A DNA stretch of 64,000 nt from Streptomyces sp. NBC_01485. Its GTDB lineage: Bacteria > Actinomycetota > Actinomycetes > Streptomycetales > Streptomycetaceae. The stretch is from assembly GCF_036227125.1 (NCBI RefSeq), contig NZ_CP109435.1, forward strand, positions 8,618,001-8,682,000, written 5' to 3'. The notes beneath the pieces are model-generated. The model worked only from the letters and a program-made list of their open reading frames with translations, had not been told where the DNA came from and did no database searches. Shown here piece by piece: positions 40,704 to 48,385 of this stretch. Position 1 is the stretch's first letter; every line of letters starts with the position of its first letter. A program made the translations under genes and the position numbers.

Positions 40704-41007
40704 ATGAGCCCAACTCCCCGCCTCCGCAGGGCAGTCGTCGGCACCGGACACCGCGCCCAGACCTTCACCCGGGATCTCGCCGTCCGCCCCGGCCACCGCG
40801 TCGTCGCCCTCTGCGATCCCAGCCCCACCCGGATGGCCTTCCGCAACCGGCTGCTGGCCGCGGCAGGCGCCGCCCGCCACCGAACGCGACGTCGCGCTCG
40901 CCCTCGCCGTGGGGCTCGCCGCGAACCAGTGCTTCGGGACGGGGCGGCCGGTGCGCATCGGAGACCTGTTGCCGGGACTCGGCCCGGTCACCCGACCGTC
41001 GTCCTAG
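40704..41007 (+). pseudogene. Remnant of a Gfo/Idh/MocA-family oxidoreductase
   Basis: The first 55 codons from ATG 40704 read RRAVVGTGHRAQTFTRDLA and HRVVALCDPSPTRMAFRNR, the dinucleotide-binding N-terminus of this family. The frame is then lost. From about 40870, one base out of phase, the sequence reads DVALALAVGLAANQCFGTGR and PVRIGDLLP, matching the family's C-terminal end, and stops at TAG 41005-41007. About 330 central residues are missing. The two ends fused by an internal deletion leave no active enzyme. Confidence 0.65.
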
Positions 41008-41417
41008 TGCCAGGCCCGGTACGGCTCGTCGAGCAGTTGGAAGACCGGCTCGCCCCGCACCGGGTCCTTGACCGTGGACAGCCGGACGCGGTCGCCGCTG
41101 TGGATCCCGATGAGCGGGCCGGTGACCCGGCCCCGGACGACGAACCCCTCGGCCATCTCGACCAGGGACACGTTGCGCGCGGCGGGGGTGTTGCGGTGCA
41201 CCACCGTGGCGTGGCGGATCGTGCCGGTGCCCTCGCTGCGCTCCGTGCGCAGGTCGCTGCCCTGGCACACCGGGCACAGCAGCCGGTGGTACATGGCGGT
41301 GCCGCACCAGGTGCAGCGCTGGAAGAGGATCGTGTCGCCGTCGGCGGTCGCGCGGTCGAGGACGCCCGCCGCGGAGCCGGCGGCCTGCCGAACGGCGTTT
41401 CCTGTGAGGTGGTACAC
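41004..41417 (-). CDS. DUF35-type zinc-ribbon/OB-fold protein
   Basis: The 137-residue protein has a rubredoxin-like zinc ribbon (FQRCTWCGTAMYHRLLCPVC, two CxxC knuckles) followed by an OB-fold of about 80 residues (GTIRHATVVHRNTPAARNVS, GRVTGPLIGIHSGDRVRLST). DUF35 proteins bind acyl-CoA and partner thiolases or hydratases, as ChsH2 does in steroid degradation. No thiolase gene is adjacent here. I chose the GTG at 41417 because AGGGAG lies nine nt upstream; the TTG at 41426 overlaps that site. It lies downstream of a TetR gene on the same strand, and a palindrome in front resembles the sequence in front of the regulator. Its TAG stop overlaps the stop of the Gfo/Idh remnant. Confidence 0.85.
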   Translation of the reverse strand: MYHLTGNAVRQAAGSAAGVLDRATADGDTILFQRCTWCGTAMYHRLLCPVCQGSDLRTERSEGTGTIRHATVVHRNTPAARNVSLVEMAEGFVVRGRVTGPLIGIHSGDRVRLSTVKDPVRGEPVFQLLDEPYRAWH

Positions 41418-41491
41418 GCGGGTCAACTCCCTGCACTCGGCCGGAATCCACGTGCGCGGTTCGCCGTGCCACCGTGCACGCCCACACGGTA

Positions 41492-41506
41492 TGACACTGA
41501 GTGCCA
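41492..41506. promoter_or_regulatory. Palindrome upstream of the DUF35 gene sharing a motif with the TetR promoter
   Basis: TGACACT-G-AGTGCCA is a 7-1-7 inverted repeat with one mismatch, 75 nt upstream of the DUF35 start. Its right half (ACTGAGTGCCA) is the exact reverse complement of TGGCACTCAGT at 42378-42388 in front of the TetR gene. Confidence 0.5.
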
Positions 41507-41525
41507 GGCGTAAAGGTACTGCGTA

Positions 41526-41561
41526 CCCTTATCTCGACCCTTATCTCGACCCTTATTTCGT
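41526..41561. repeat. Three tandem 12-bp repeats
   Basis: CCCTTATCTCGA at 41526-41537 and 41538-41549, then CCCTTATTTCGT at 41550-41561. The stretch is much richer in A/T than its surroundings and lies between the TetR stop and the DUF35 gene, ahead of the latter. Confidence 0.6.
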
Positions 41562-41578
41562 ACCGTTGTTCCGTACCC

Positions 41579-42346
41579 CTATCCCGGCGGGCTCCGGTCC
41601 CGGCCGAGCGCGGTCTCGATCTCCTGCACCACCCGCCACAGGGGCGCTCCGCGACGGGAGACGACCACGACGACGTCCTCCGGCAGCTCGTCGGCGGGAG
41701 GCGCTGGAGCTCTCGGTACTGCGGGGCCCGCCGGCGTTGTCGGGGCTGTCGGGGCCGTGCCGAACGCCGACTGGACGTACCCCAGCGCGTGGTCGACGGT
41801 CGCGCTCGCGTCGCCCTCGCCGTCCGAACGCAGCCAGGAACGCAGCGCGTTGTTGTGGGCGGCGACTACCGCGGCCGCGATCACCTCGGCGTGGAGGTTG
41901 CCGTCGGGCCGGCCGGTGAAGCGGCCCCGGAGATACTCGGCGAGGGCGCGCTCGTAGCGCCACACCACCGACAGTTCGTACGCGCGCAGCCCGGGCACCC
42001 GCTTGGTGAGCCGGTAGCGCTGCACGGAGAAGGAGGGGTTCTCCGCGTACATCAGCAGCACCAGCCGGGCGGCGTCACAGACGCGCCGCACCGGCTCCGC
42101 GCCCTCGTCGCTCACGGCGAGGAAGGCGGTCATGTCGGCCAGGCACCGCTCGTGGTCGGGGAAGACCACGTCCTCCTTGGAGGGGAAGTAGCGGAAGAAG
42201 GACCGTCGGCCGACCCCCGCGAGCGCCACGATCTCGTCGACGGTGGTCTGCTCGTACCCCCGCTCCAGGAACAGCCGGAAGGCCGCCGCGACCAGGGCGT
42301 CCCGCATGGGCGGCTTGGCCTCCGCCGCCTTTTGAGTGGCGCTCAT
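41579..42346 (-). CDS. TetR-family transcriptional regulator
   Basis: The 255-residue protein has a clear TetR N-terminus: RDALVAAAFRLFLERGYEQT, TVDEIVALAGVGRRSFFRYF, PSKEDVVF (residues 15-60). The ligand-binding region runs to about 200, and a Pro-Ala-rich linker (TAPTTPAGPAVPRAPAPPAD) leads to a short conserved-looking tail VVVVSRRGAPLWRVVQEIET. It lies upstream of the DUF35 gene on the same strand. Inverted repeats with a shared core precede both genes, so it probably controls its own gene and that target. Regulators next to DUF35 genes often respond to acyl-CoAs; the ligand here is unknown. Confidence 0.9.
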   Translation of the reverse strand: MSATQKAAEAKPPMRDALVAAAFRLFLERGYEQTTVDEIVALAGVGRRSFFRYFPSKEDVVFPDHERCLADMTAFLAVSDEGAEPVRRVCDAARLVLLMYAENPSFSVQRYRLTKRVPGLRAYELSVVWRYERALAEYLRGRFTGRPDGNLHAEVIAAAVVAAHNNALRSWLRSDGEGDASATVDHALGYVQSAFGTAPTAPTTPAGPAVPRAPAPPADELPEDVVVVVSRRGAPLWRVVQEIETALGRDRSPPG

Positions 42347-42378
42347 GGTCGGGAACGTAACATCCGAGCGGCACCGAT

Positions 42379-42414
42379 GGCACTCAGTTCCCTCCAGACG
42401 GGGAACCGAGTGCC
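42379..42414. promoter_or_regulatory. 36-bp inverted repeat in front of the TetR gene
   Basis: GGCACTC-a-GTTCCC (42379-42392) is complementary to GGGAAC-c-GAGTGCC (42401-42414) apart from the middle base. It lies 33 nt upstream of the TetR start. It contains the TGGCACTCAGT motif found again in front of the DUF35 gene. It could also work as a hairpin after folD, but the shared motif favours an operator. Confidence 0.55.
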
Positions 42415-42415
42415 C

Positions 42416-42433
42416 GGCACGGGGTGCCGTGCC
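42416..42433 (-). terminator. Short hairpin after folD
   Basis: GGCACGG (42416-42422) pairs with CCGTGCC (42427-42433) around four bases, directly after the folD stop codon in transcription direction. Confidence 0.5.
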
Positions 42434-42437
42434 GGCG

Positions 42438-43286
42438 TCAGATCCGCTCCGCCGCCTCCACCACGTTGGTCAGCAGCATCGCCCGGGTCATCGGCCCCAC
42501 CCCGCCGATCGGCGGCGCGAAGGAACCGGCGACGTCGCTCACGTCCGGGTGGACGTCGCCGAGGATGCCCTCGACCGTGCGCGTCAGGCCCACGGACAGC
42601 ACCGTCGCGCCGGGCTTGATCCAGTCAGGCCTGACCATGTGCGCCACGCCCGCCGCGGCCACCACCACGTCCGCCTCGCGGGCGTGCGCCGCCGTGTCCT
42701 GGGTGGCCTCGTGGCACAGGGTCACCGTGGCGTGCTCGGTGCTGCGGGTCAGCATCAGGCCCAGCGGCCGGCCCACGGTGACCCCGCAGCCGATGACGCA
42801 GAACTGCTGGCCGGTGATCGCCACGTGGTTGCGGCGCAGCAGGTCGATGATGCCGCGCGGGGTGCAGGGCAGCGGGCCCGGGATGCCGAGGACCAGGCGG
42901 CCCAGGTTGGTCGGGTGGAGCCCGTCGGCGTCCTTGACCGGGTCGATCAGCTCCAGCACGGCATGGGTGTCGATCTGGGCGGGGAGCGGGAGCTGCACGA
43001 TGAAGCCGGTGCACGCCGGGTCGGCGTTGAGCCGCAGCACGGCGGCCTCCACATCGGCCTGCGAGGCGTCGGCGGGCAGCTCCACCCGGATCGAGGCGAT
43101 GCCGACCTGCGCGCAGTCGCGGTGCTTGCCGCCCACGTAGGAACGGCTGCCCGCGTCGTCGCCGACGAGGATCGTGCCCAGCCCCGGAGTGATGCCGCGC
43201 TCCTTCAACGCCTCGACGCGGAGGGCGAGTTCGTTCTTGATGTCGGCCGCGGCTGCCTTGCCGTCGAGAAGTGTTGCGGTGGTCAC
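42438..43286 (-). CDS. folD: Bifunctional methylene-THF dehydrogenase / methenyl-THF cyclohydrolase
   Basis: The 282-residue enzyme interconverts methylene-, methenyl- and 10-formyl-tetrahydrofolate using NADP. Motifs are SRSYVGGKHRDCAQVGI with the catalytic lysine near residue 54, GFIVQLPLPAQID, KDADGLHPTNLGRL, PCTPRGIIDLLRR and the cofactor loop VIGCGVTVGRPLGL. In most FolD proteins that loop reads VIGRG; here the arginine, often linked with NADP phosphate binding, is cysteine. It may be a second copy with shifted cofactor use; whether another folD exists cannot be seen here. GTG start at 43286; the ribosome site is weak. A hairpin follows the stop. Confidence 0.93.
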   Translation of the reverse strand: MTTATLLDGKAAAADIKNELALRVEALKERGITPGLGTILVGDDAGSRSYVGGKHRDCAQVGIASIRVELPADASQADVEAAVLRLNADPACTGFIVQLPLPAQIDTHAVLELIDPVKDADGLHPTNLGRLVLGIPGPLPCTPRGIIDLLRRNHVAITGQQFCVIGCGVTVGRPLGLMLTRSTEHATVTLCHEATQDTAAHAREADVVVAAAGVAHMVRPDWIKPGATVLSVGLTRTVEGILGDVHPDVSDVAGSFAPPIGGVGPMTRAMLLTNVVEAAERI

Positions 43287-43406
43287 GGGAGTCGACGAGC
43301 CCTTCAGGAGAAAACGACGGTCCTGTCATCGTACGACCCTCTCGTCCACCACCGCCCAGGAGTCCCGCCCCCTCCCCGCCCCCTCCCCGCGCCCCGCCTG
43401 CCGCGA

Positions 43407-43454
43407 CCGTCCCGCCCCGCGGCCGTCCCGCCCCGCGGCCGTCCCGCCCCGGGG
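43407..43454. repeat. Three tandem 16-bp GC-only repeats
   Basis: CCGTCCCGCCCCGCGG at 43407-43422 and 43423-43438, then CCGTCCCGCCCCGGGG at 43439-43454. The whole space 43290-43570 between folD and the divergent ATP-grasp gene is pyrimidine-rich on the plus strand, with further CCACCCCG and CACCCG runs. No other feature was seen there. Confidence 0.6.
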
Positions 43455-43571
43455 GCGTCGCCGCCCCTCTGACGTAGCCTTTCCGCACCCCGCCACCCCG
43501 CCACCCCGCACCGCGCCATCCCACCCCCGCACCCGCACCCGCCCCCGCACGACAGCCGCCAGGAGACCCGT

Positions 43572-44399
43572 ATGCCCGCCGCCCGCCCCCGTCTCCTCTA
43601 TGTCACGGACCTGGCCTACCAGGCCCGCGGCCGCCGGTACTGCGACGAGGACGTCTTCCTCACCTCCCGGCTGCGCGCGGACTTCGACCTGGCCCTGTGC
43701 CACCCGAAGGACGCCGCCGCCCTGATGCACGCCTTCGACGGCGTCGTCGTCCGCAACAGCGGCCCGGTGCTGGGCTACCTGAAGGAGTACGAGGCCTTCC
43801 GGGAGCGCGCGCTGCGCGACGGCGTACGCGTCTACAACCCGCTCACCGGCCGCGCCGACATGGCGGGCAAGCAGTACCTCCTCGACCTGAGCGCCGAGGG
43901 GTTCCCCGTCATCCCCACCGTCGACCGCGCCGAGGATCTGCACCTCCTGCCCGGGTCCGACCGGTACGTGGTCAAGCCCAAACTCGGCGCCGACTCCATA
44001 GGCCTGCGGATCGTCACGCCCGACGCCCTCCCCGCCCTGGCCGACGGCTCGGTCCTGCTCCAGCCGTGCGTCGACTTCGCCTACGAGGTCTCCTTCGTCT
44101 ACGTCGACCACGACTTCCAGTACGCCGTGTACGCCCCGGACCCCGACCGCCGCTGGCAGCTTCAGCCGTACGTACCCGCCGTACGGGACCTGGAGTTCGC
44201 CCGTCGTTTCGTCGACTGGAACGGTCTCGCGCACGGCATCCAGCGCGTCGACGCCTGCCGCGCCCCCGACGGCGAACTGCTGCTGGTGGAGCTGGAGGAC
44301 CTCAACCCGTATCTGTCCCTGGACGCGCTCGACGAGGCCGGGCGGGACGCCTTCGTCGCCGCGACGACCCGCTCCCTGCACCGCTTGCTGGCCCACTGA
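43572..44399 (+). CDS. Orphan ATP-grasp-like protein
   Basis: The 275-residue protein begins MPAARPRLLYVTDLAYQARG and has a RimK/glutathione-synthetase-like layout: an N-terminal domain, then DRYVVKPKLGADSIGLRIVT with a likely ATP lysine near residue 138. SVLLQPCVDFAYEVSFVYVD serves as the clamp strand, and LLLVELEDLNPYLSLD as the metal-binding C-terminal strand. Lysine-glycine loop and Glu-Asn pair are in the expected order, so carboxylate-amine ligase chemistry is likely. There is no neighbouring peptide, amino-acid or siderophore gene to suggest a substrate. GGAGACCC precedes the ATG. A membrane peptidoglycan-binding protein gene follows 93 bp later on the same strand. Confidence 0.75.
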   Translation: MPAARPRLLYVTDLAYQARGRRYCDEDVFLTSRLRADFDLALCHPKDAAALMHAFDGVVVRNSGPVLGYLKEYEAFRERALRDGVRVYNPLTGRADMAGKQYLLDLSAEGFPVIPTVDRAEDLHLLPGSDRYVVKPKLGADSIGLRIVTPDALPALADGSVLLQPCVDFAYEVSFVYVDHDFQYAVYAPDPDRRWQLQPYVPAVRDLEFARRFVDWNGLAHGIQRVDACRAPDGELLLVELEDLNPYLSLDALDEAGRDAFVAATTRSLHRLLAH

Positions 44400-44492
44400 A
44401 CGCCTACTGAACGCGCCTGGCGACCGCGCCACTGAACCCGGCGGCCCGATCGCCCGTATCTCTCCTGGGGGACCCACGGGAGGGAGACGAGC

Positions 44493-45284
44493 GTGCCGAC
44501 ACCGGACGAATCCGGACAACCGCACGACCGCACGGTTCTGGAGCCCATCCGGGTCCTGCGACCGCGCAACACCGACGCCCTCGCGGAGCTGTTCCGCGAG
44601 ATGGCCGAACTGACCCAGGACACCGACTCCTACGAGGCGATATCCCTGCCGGTCGAGCGGGCGGCGGAAGGGGTGCAGACGGAGGAGCTCCCGCCGGTGG
44701 GCCCACGCCCGCCCACCACGCCGTCGCCACGCGGCGGCCGGGACTGGGCGAGCGAGCGCCCCCGCCCCGCATCTCCCGCATCCCCCGCATCCATGCCCGG
44801 CAGGGCCACCAGCAGGAGCACGAGCAGGGCCGGCGCCAGAGGCGCGGCCCGCGGCCGCGCCCGCGCCGACTCCGGTGCCGGCCGGCGACGTGCCGCGATC
44901 ACGATCGGCGTGTGCGCGGCGGCGCTCGTCGGCTTCGCCTGCGCGCTCCTGCTGCCCGGCCGTGGCGGCCAGCAGGCCGCCGCACAGACACCCGCGCCGA
45001 CCGCCACCCCGACCGCGACCTCCGCGGCGTCCGCCGACCCCGACGGAGCCGGCACCCTCCGGGAGGGGGACAGCGGCCCCGAGGTGACCGACCTCCAGAA
45101 GCGCCTGCTGCGCATCCCGGACGTGTACGCCAAGGGACCCACCGACGGCCGCTACGACACCGTGCTCACCGAGGCCGTGGCCCGCTTCCAGCTCTGGTAC
45201 GGCATCCGCGGCGACGAGAGCGGCGTCTACGGCGACGACACCCGCCGCGATCTCGAGTCCCGTACCGCCTCAGGCACGCAATGA
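44493..45284 (+). CDS. Membrane protein with C-terminal peptidoglycan-binding domain
   Basis: The 263-residue protein starts at a GTG after GGGAGGGAG. Residues 1-130 are hydrophilic and disordered, rich in Pro, Arg, Ser and Ala. One membrane helix, AAITIGVCAAALVGFACALLL (about 132-152), follows basic residues, so the N-terminus should be inside. A Thr-Pro-Ala linker leads to a peptidoglycan-binding-1 module outside: LREGDSGPEVTDLQKRLLRI to TEAVARFQLWYGIRGDE and DDTRRDLESR. The type is frequent in Streptomyces and seems to tether the cytoplasmic N-terminal region to the wall. No catalytic domain is present. Confidence 0.85.
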   Translation: MPTPDESGQPHDRTVLEPIRVLRPRNTDALAELFREMAELTQDTDSYEAISLPVERAAEGVQTEELPPVGPRPPTTPSPRGGRDWASERPRPASPASPASMPGRATSRSTSRAGARGAARGRARADSGAGRRRAAITIGVCAAALVGFACALLLPGRGGQQAAAQTPAPTATPTATSAASADPDGAGTLREGDSGPEVTDLQKRLLRIPDVYAKGPTDGRYDTVLTEAVARFQLWYGIRGDESGVYGDDTRRDLESRTASGTQ

Positions 45285-45319
45285 CCGGGGACGGGCGGCA
45301 CCGCGACGGCTGAGGGCCG

Positions 45320-47719
45320 CTACCCCTCGGCGTCGCGCGGCAGCGGCACCCGGATGTCGAGCACGCACACGTCGTCGCGCCCCTCGGGCTCCAGCATCGC
45401 GCCGAGCAGCCGGTCCAGCGAGGCCCGCCCGGCCGCGCCGGGGTGGGCGGCGGCCCCGGCGAGCCGTTCCAGGCCCTGGTCGATGCTCTCCGCGGGCCGT
45501 TCGACGAGGCCGTCGGTGTAGAGGAGGAGGCGGTCGCCGGGTTCCAGGCGGATCTCCGCCTCCTCGTAGCGAGGTGTGTCGGTCGCGCCGAGCAGCACCC
45601 CGAAGGGGCGATCGAGGCAGCGTGCCGCACCGCCGCGCACCAGCAGCGGCGGCGGATGACCGGCCTGCGCCCACTTCAGCCGCCGTTCGCCCGGGCTGTA
45701 GCGGGCCAGGACCATGGTCGCCGAGCCGTGCGGGTCGCGGGAGTGCAGCAGCAGCGCGTTGAGCCGGGTGAGCGCCCCGGTCAGCGACGAACCCGTGATG
45801 ACCATGCCCTTGGCGGTGAACCGCAGCAGGGCCATCGACGCGACGGCGCCGATGCCGTGACCGGCGACGTCGCCCACCACGAACAGGGCGTCGCCGTCGG
45901 GCAGTTCGATGGCGCTGAACCAGTCGCCGCCGACACTGAGGCCCGACTGCGCGGGCAGGTAGGCGATGTCGACGCGCAGCCCGGCCAGCCGGACGGGCCG
46001 CTTCGGCAGCGGCAGCAGCGCGTCCTGCAACCGGGCCGCGACCGTGCGCTCGGCCTGGAGCACCCCGTGCTGGGTGAGGATCGCCCGCTCGCTGGCGACG
46101 AGCGCGAGTTCGGCGCTGCGCTGCGCGGTCAGGTCCTGTACGAAGCCGTGCACCTCGACGGGTGCGCCGTCGACGTCCGCCACCGCCTCGGCGACCACCC
46201 GCAGATGCCGGACGCCGTCCCCGGTGACGATCCGGAACGGCACGTCGCACGGCCGCCCGCGGCGCACCAGCTCCCCGACGGCACGCACCAGCACGGGCAC
46301 GTCCTCGGGCAGGGCGAGGCGGGGGAACCGGGCGAGCGGGACGACGCCCTGTGCGGGATCCCGCTCGAAGATGCTGAAGACCTGGGTGGACCAGTTCGTC
46401 TCGCCGGTGACCAGGTTCCAGGTCGCCCAGCCGAGGTTGCCCAGCCGCTGCACGTCCGCCAGCCGCTGTTCCTGCCGGTCGGACGGGTCGTGCCGGACCC
46501 AGCTCACGACCAGCCCGTCGCCCAGCCGCGCCGCCCGCGCCGAGTACGTGGACAGCTCGCTGACCCCGGCCACCACCTGCTGCCGGGCGTACGGCTCGCC
46601 CTCGTACGGCCCTTCGCCGGCCAGCGCGTCCAGGCAGCCCTGCCAGAGCGGCTCGTCGGCGATCTCCGGCCGGCACTCCAGGAGCCGCAGACCGACCAGT
46701 TCGCGCCCGCTGCGGCCCACGGTGTCGGAGGTCAGGCCGGTCGCGGCGTCGATGCGGAAGTCCTCGACGCCGCCCGACGGGGAACGCAGCGGGGCGAGCA
46801 GCACGGCGGCGACCGGCAGCCGGTCGAACACCGTCTGCACGGCGTCCGCGGCCGCGCCCGCCGCGGGCGTCTGCCGGGCGCCGAACGTGCGCAGCGGGCC
46901 CGCGCACAACCGGGCCACGGCCAGCAGCCGGTCACGGACCCGGGGCGGGAAGACGCCCTCGCGGCGGCGCAGGATGCCGAGCGCGACGTCGGCCGTGTCC
47001 CCGGTGACCACGGGCAGCCAGGCGCGCGACCCCCACCGCTCGGGCGGGTCCCCGATCAGCAGGTACCGCTTCCCGTCCGCGCGGGGGTCCTCCAGCCAGC
47101 GCGGCTGTCCGGCGTCCAGGACGTCCAGCGCGGCGATCCCGCCGAGCGGCGGCACCCGGCTCCACTGGGAGGTCAGCGTGTCGTCGATGCCGGCGTGCCC
47201 GACGAGTTCCAGTCCGCCGGCGGGCAGCCGCGCGTAGATCATCACGGCGTCGGCGCCCATGTCCGGGGCGAGCCGGTCGAGCAGGCACCGGGCCAGCTCG
47301 TGCGGGGTGCCGACGCGGACGAGGGCCCGGCCCAGGCCGCCGAGTACGTCGGCGTCGCTCTCCCCGGCGGCCGGCGCGGGCACGGTCGCCCACACGGACA
47401 CGTCGGCCGGAGTCTGCTCCGGCTCGGTGCGGGGGGCTGGGGCGAGGGCGCCGAGGATGATCCAGCACTCCTCCAGCAGCGTGCGCCGCGCGGTCTCCGC
47501 CCGCCGCTGCACCACCTCCTGCGCGGTGTCCGGCGAGCAGCCGAGCTGGGCCATCACCGCGCCCTTGGCGCGCTCCACCACGGCCGAGGTGGCCGCGAGA
47601 TCCTGGAGCCGGTCCAACTCCGCGCGCTGGCGCGCCACGACCCGGGTCAGCGCCGCCAGGTCGGGCACACCGCCGGGCACGCCGCCGGACTGTGCGGGCA
47701 GGGCGGGTTCGCTCGTCAC
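45320..47719 (-). CDS. ANTAR-GAF-PAS-PAS-PP2C (SpoIIE-type) phosphatase
   Basis: The 799-residue protein combines several modules. An N-terminal ANTAR-like helical segment (LDRLQDLAATSAVVERAKGA to AQEVVQRRAETARRTLLEE, residues 30-80) is followed by a GAF-like domain (about 100-280). Two PAS-like domains follow (about 290-420, and 430-545 with LGWATWNLVTGETNW). The SpoIIE/PP2C domain is at 560-795, with VGGDWFSAIELPDGDALFVV, GDVAGHG, ATMVLARYSPGERRLKWAQA, GDRLLLYTDGLVERP and EGRDDVCVLDIRV. The metal-binding aspartates are present. Such proteins dephosphorylate anti-anti-sigma factors in response to sensed signals. No serine kinase (RsbW-like) module is attached. GTG 47719 is chosen; another at 47737 is possible. 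Confidence 0.9.
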   Translation of the reverse strand: MTSEPALPAQSGGVPGGVPDLAALTRVVARQRAELDRLQDLAATSAVVERAKGAVMAQLGCSPDTAQEVVQRRAETARRTLLEECWIILGALAPAPRTEPEQTPADVSVWATVPAPAAGESDADVLGGLGRALVRVGTPHELARCLLDRLAPDMGADAVMIYARLPAGGLELVGHAGIDDTLTSQWSRVPPLGGIAALDVLDAGQPRWLEDPRADGKRYLLIGDPPERWGSRAWLPVVTGDTADVALGILRRREGVFPPRVRDRLLAVARLCAGPLRTFGARQTPAAGAAADAVQTVFDRLPVAAVLLAPLRSPSGGVEDFRIDAATGLTSDTVGRSGRELVGLRLLECRPEIADEPLWQGCLDALAGEGPYEGEPYARQQVVAGVSELSTYSARAARLGDGLVVSWVRHDPSDRQEQRLADVQRLGNLGWATWNLVTGETNWSTQVFSIFERDPAQGVVPLARFPRLALPEDVPVLVRAVGELVRRGRPCDVPFRIVTGDGVRHLRVVAEAVADVDGAPVEVHGFVQDLTAQRSAELALVASERAILTQHGVLQAERTVAARLQDALLPLPKRPVRLAGLRVDIAYLPAQSGLSVGGDWFSAIELPDGDALFVVGDVAGHGIGAVASMALLRFTAKGMVITGSSLTGALTRLNALLLHSRDPHGSATMVLARYSPGERRLKWAQAGHPPPLLVRGGAARCLDRPFGVLLGATDTPRYEEAEIRLEPGDRLLLYTDGLVERPAESIDQGLERLAGAAAHPGAAGRASLDRLLGAMLEPEGRDDVCVLDIRVPLPRDAEG

Positions 47720-47819
47720 GCCTTGAGCATGGCACACGGACGCGGAATCGATCGGGGTCTTGCGGCAACGCCCCGGCCAGGCCCGATGCCCGTCGGGGCG
47801 ACGGAACGGATCGTCCCGT

Positions 47820-48194
47820 TCAGCGCCCGGAGCTCTGCTCCACGAGGGCCTGGGTGACCGCGCGGACGCTGCGGGCGATGTGCTGCAACTGCATGACCTC
47901 GGCCGCGTACATCTTGATCGTGTGCTCGATGACCGACTCCGGCAGGCCGAGCCGGGGCAGGTCGGCGCGGGCGGTCTGCAGAGCGGTGCGGGCCACCCGG
48001 ACCTCGTTCTGGACCTGGATCTGCGCATGGCGGGCGAGCAGTACCGGGTGGCGCAGCAGCGCGGGGTAGCTCGCGTAGCGCGCGGGCACCAGCTCGCGCA
48101 GCCACTTGGCCGCCGAGCGCTCCCAGTCGTAGCTGCCGGGCGTCTTTACCTGGCACGGCCAGTCCGAGCTGATGCGAGTCTTCGTGAGAGTCAT
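47820..48194 (-). CDS. Conserved-looking small helical protein next to the PP2C phosphatase
   Basis: The 124-residue protein starts MTLTKTRISSDWPCQVKTPG and is mostly helical and rich in Ala, Arg and Leu: WERSAAKWLRELVPARYASY, then HAQIQVQNEVRVARTALQTA, then a C-terminal helix MYAAEVMQLQHIARSVRAVT. It has no signal peptide, membrane segment or known motif. It lies 100 bp upstream of the PP2C gene on the same strand, probably in one transcript, so a partner role for the phosphatase is possible. A good A/T-rich promoter precedes it. The start follows GGAAG by ten nt. I do not recognise the family. Confidence 0.7.
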   Translation of the reverse strand: MTLTKTRISSDWPCQVKTPGSYDWERSAAKWLRELVPARYASYPALLRHPVLLARHAQIQVQNEVRVARTALQTARADLPRLGLPESVIEHTIKMYAAEVMQLQHIARSVRAVTQALVEQSSGR

Positions 48195-48242
48195 GATCGT
48201 CGCTTCCGGGTGTGTGGCGTCGTTGCCAGTGGTCCGACGAGC

Positions 48243-48290
48243 AGTATTTATATATGCCGACCTCTTGGCAAGGTGTATGAAAAAATTCAT
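48243..48290 (-). promoter_or_regulatory. A/T-rich promoter with an operator-like repeat
   Basis: On the minus strand, TTGCCA (48266-48271) and AATACT (48243-48248) are spaced 17 bp, a good sigma-70-type promoter for the 124-aa protein gene. Just upstream, ATGAA-AAAA-TTCAT (48277-48290) is a perfect inverted repeat. The stretch is the most A/T-rich of its surroundings. Confidence 0.6.
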
Positions 48291-48385
48291 GCGCTGAATC
48301 TTCACAATGATCCGCCGGCTGTTTTCGGGGGGAGGGGGTGTCTGCTTCGTGGGAGGCGGGGGTCGGTGGGGAGGGCGGGGAGCGG

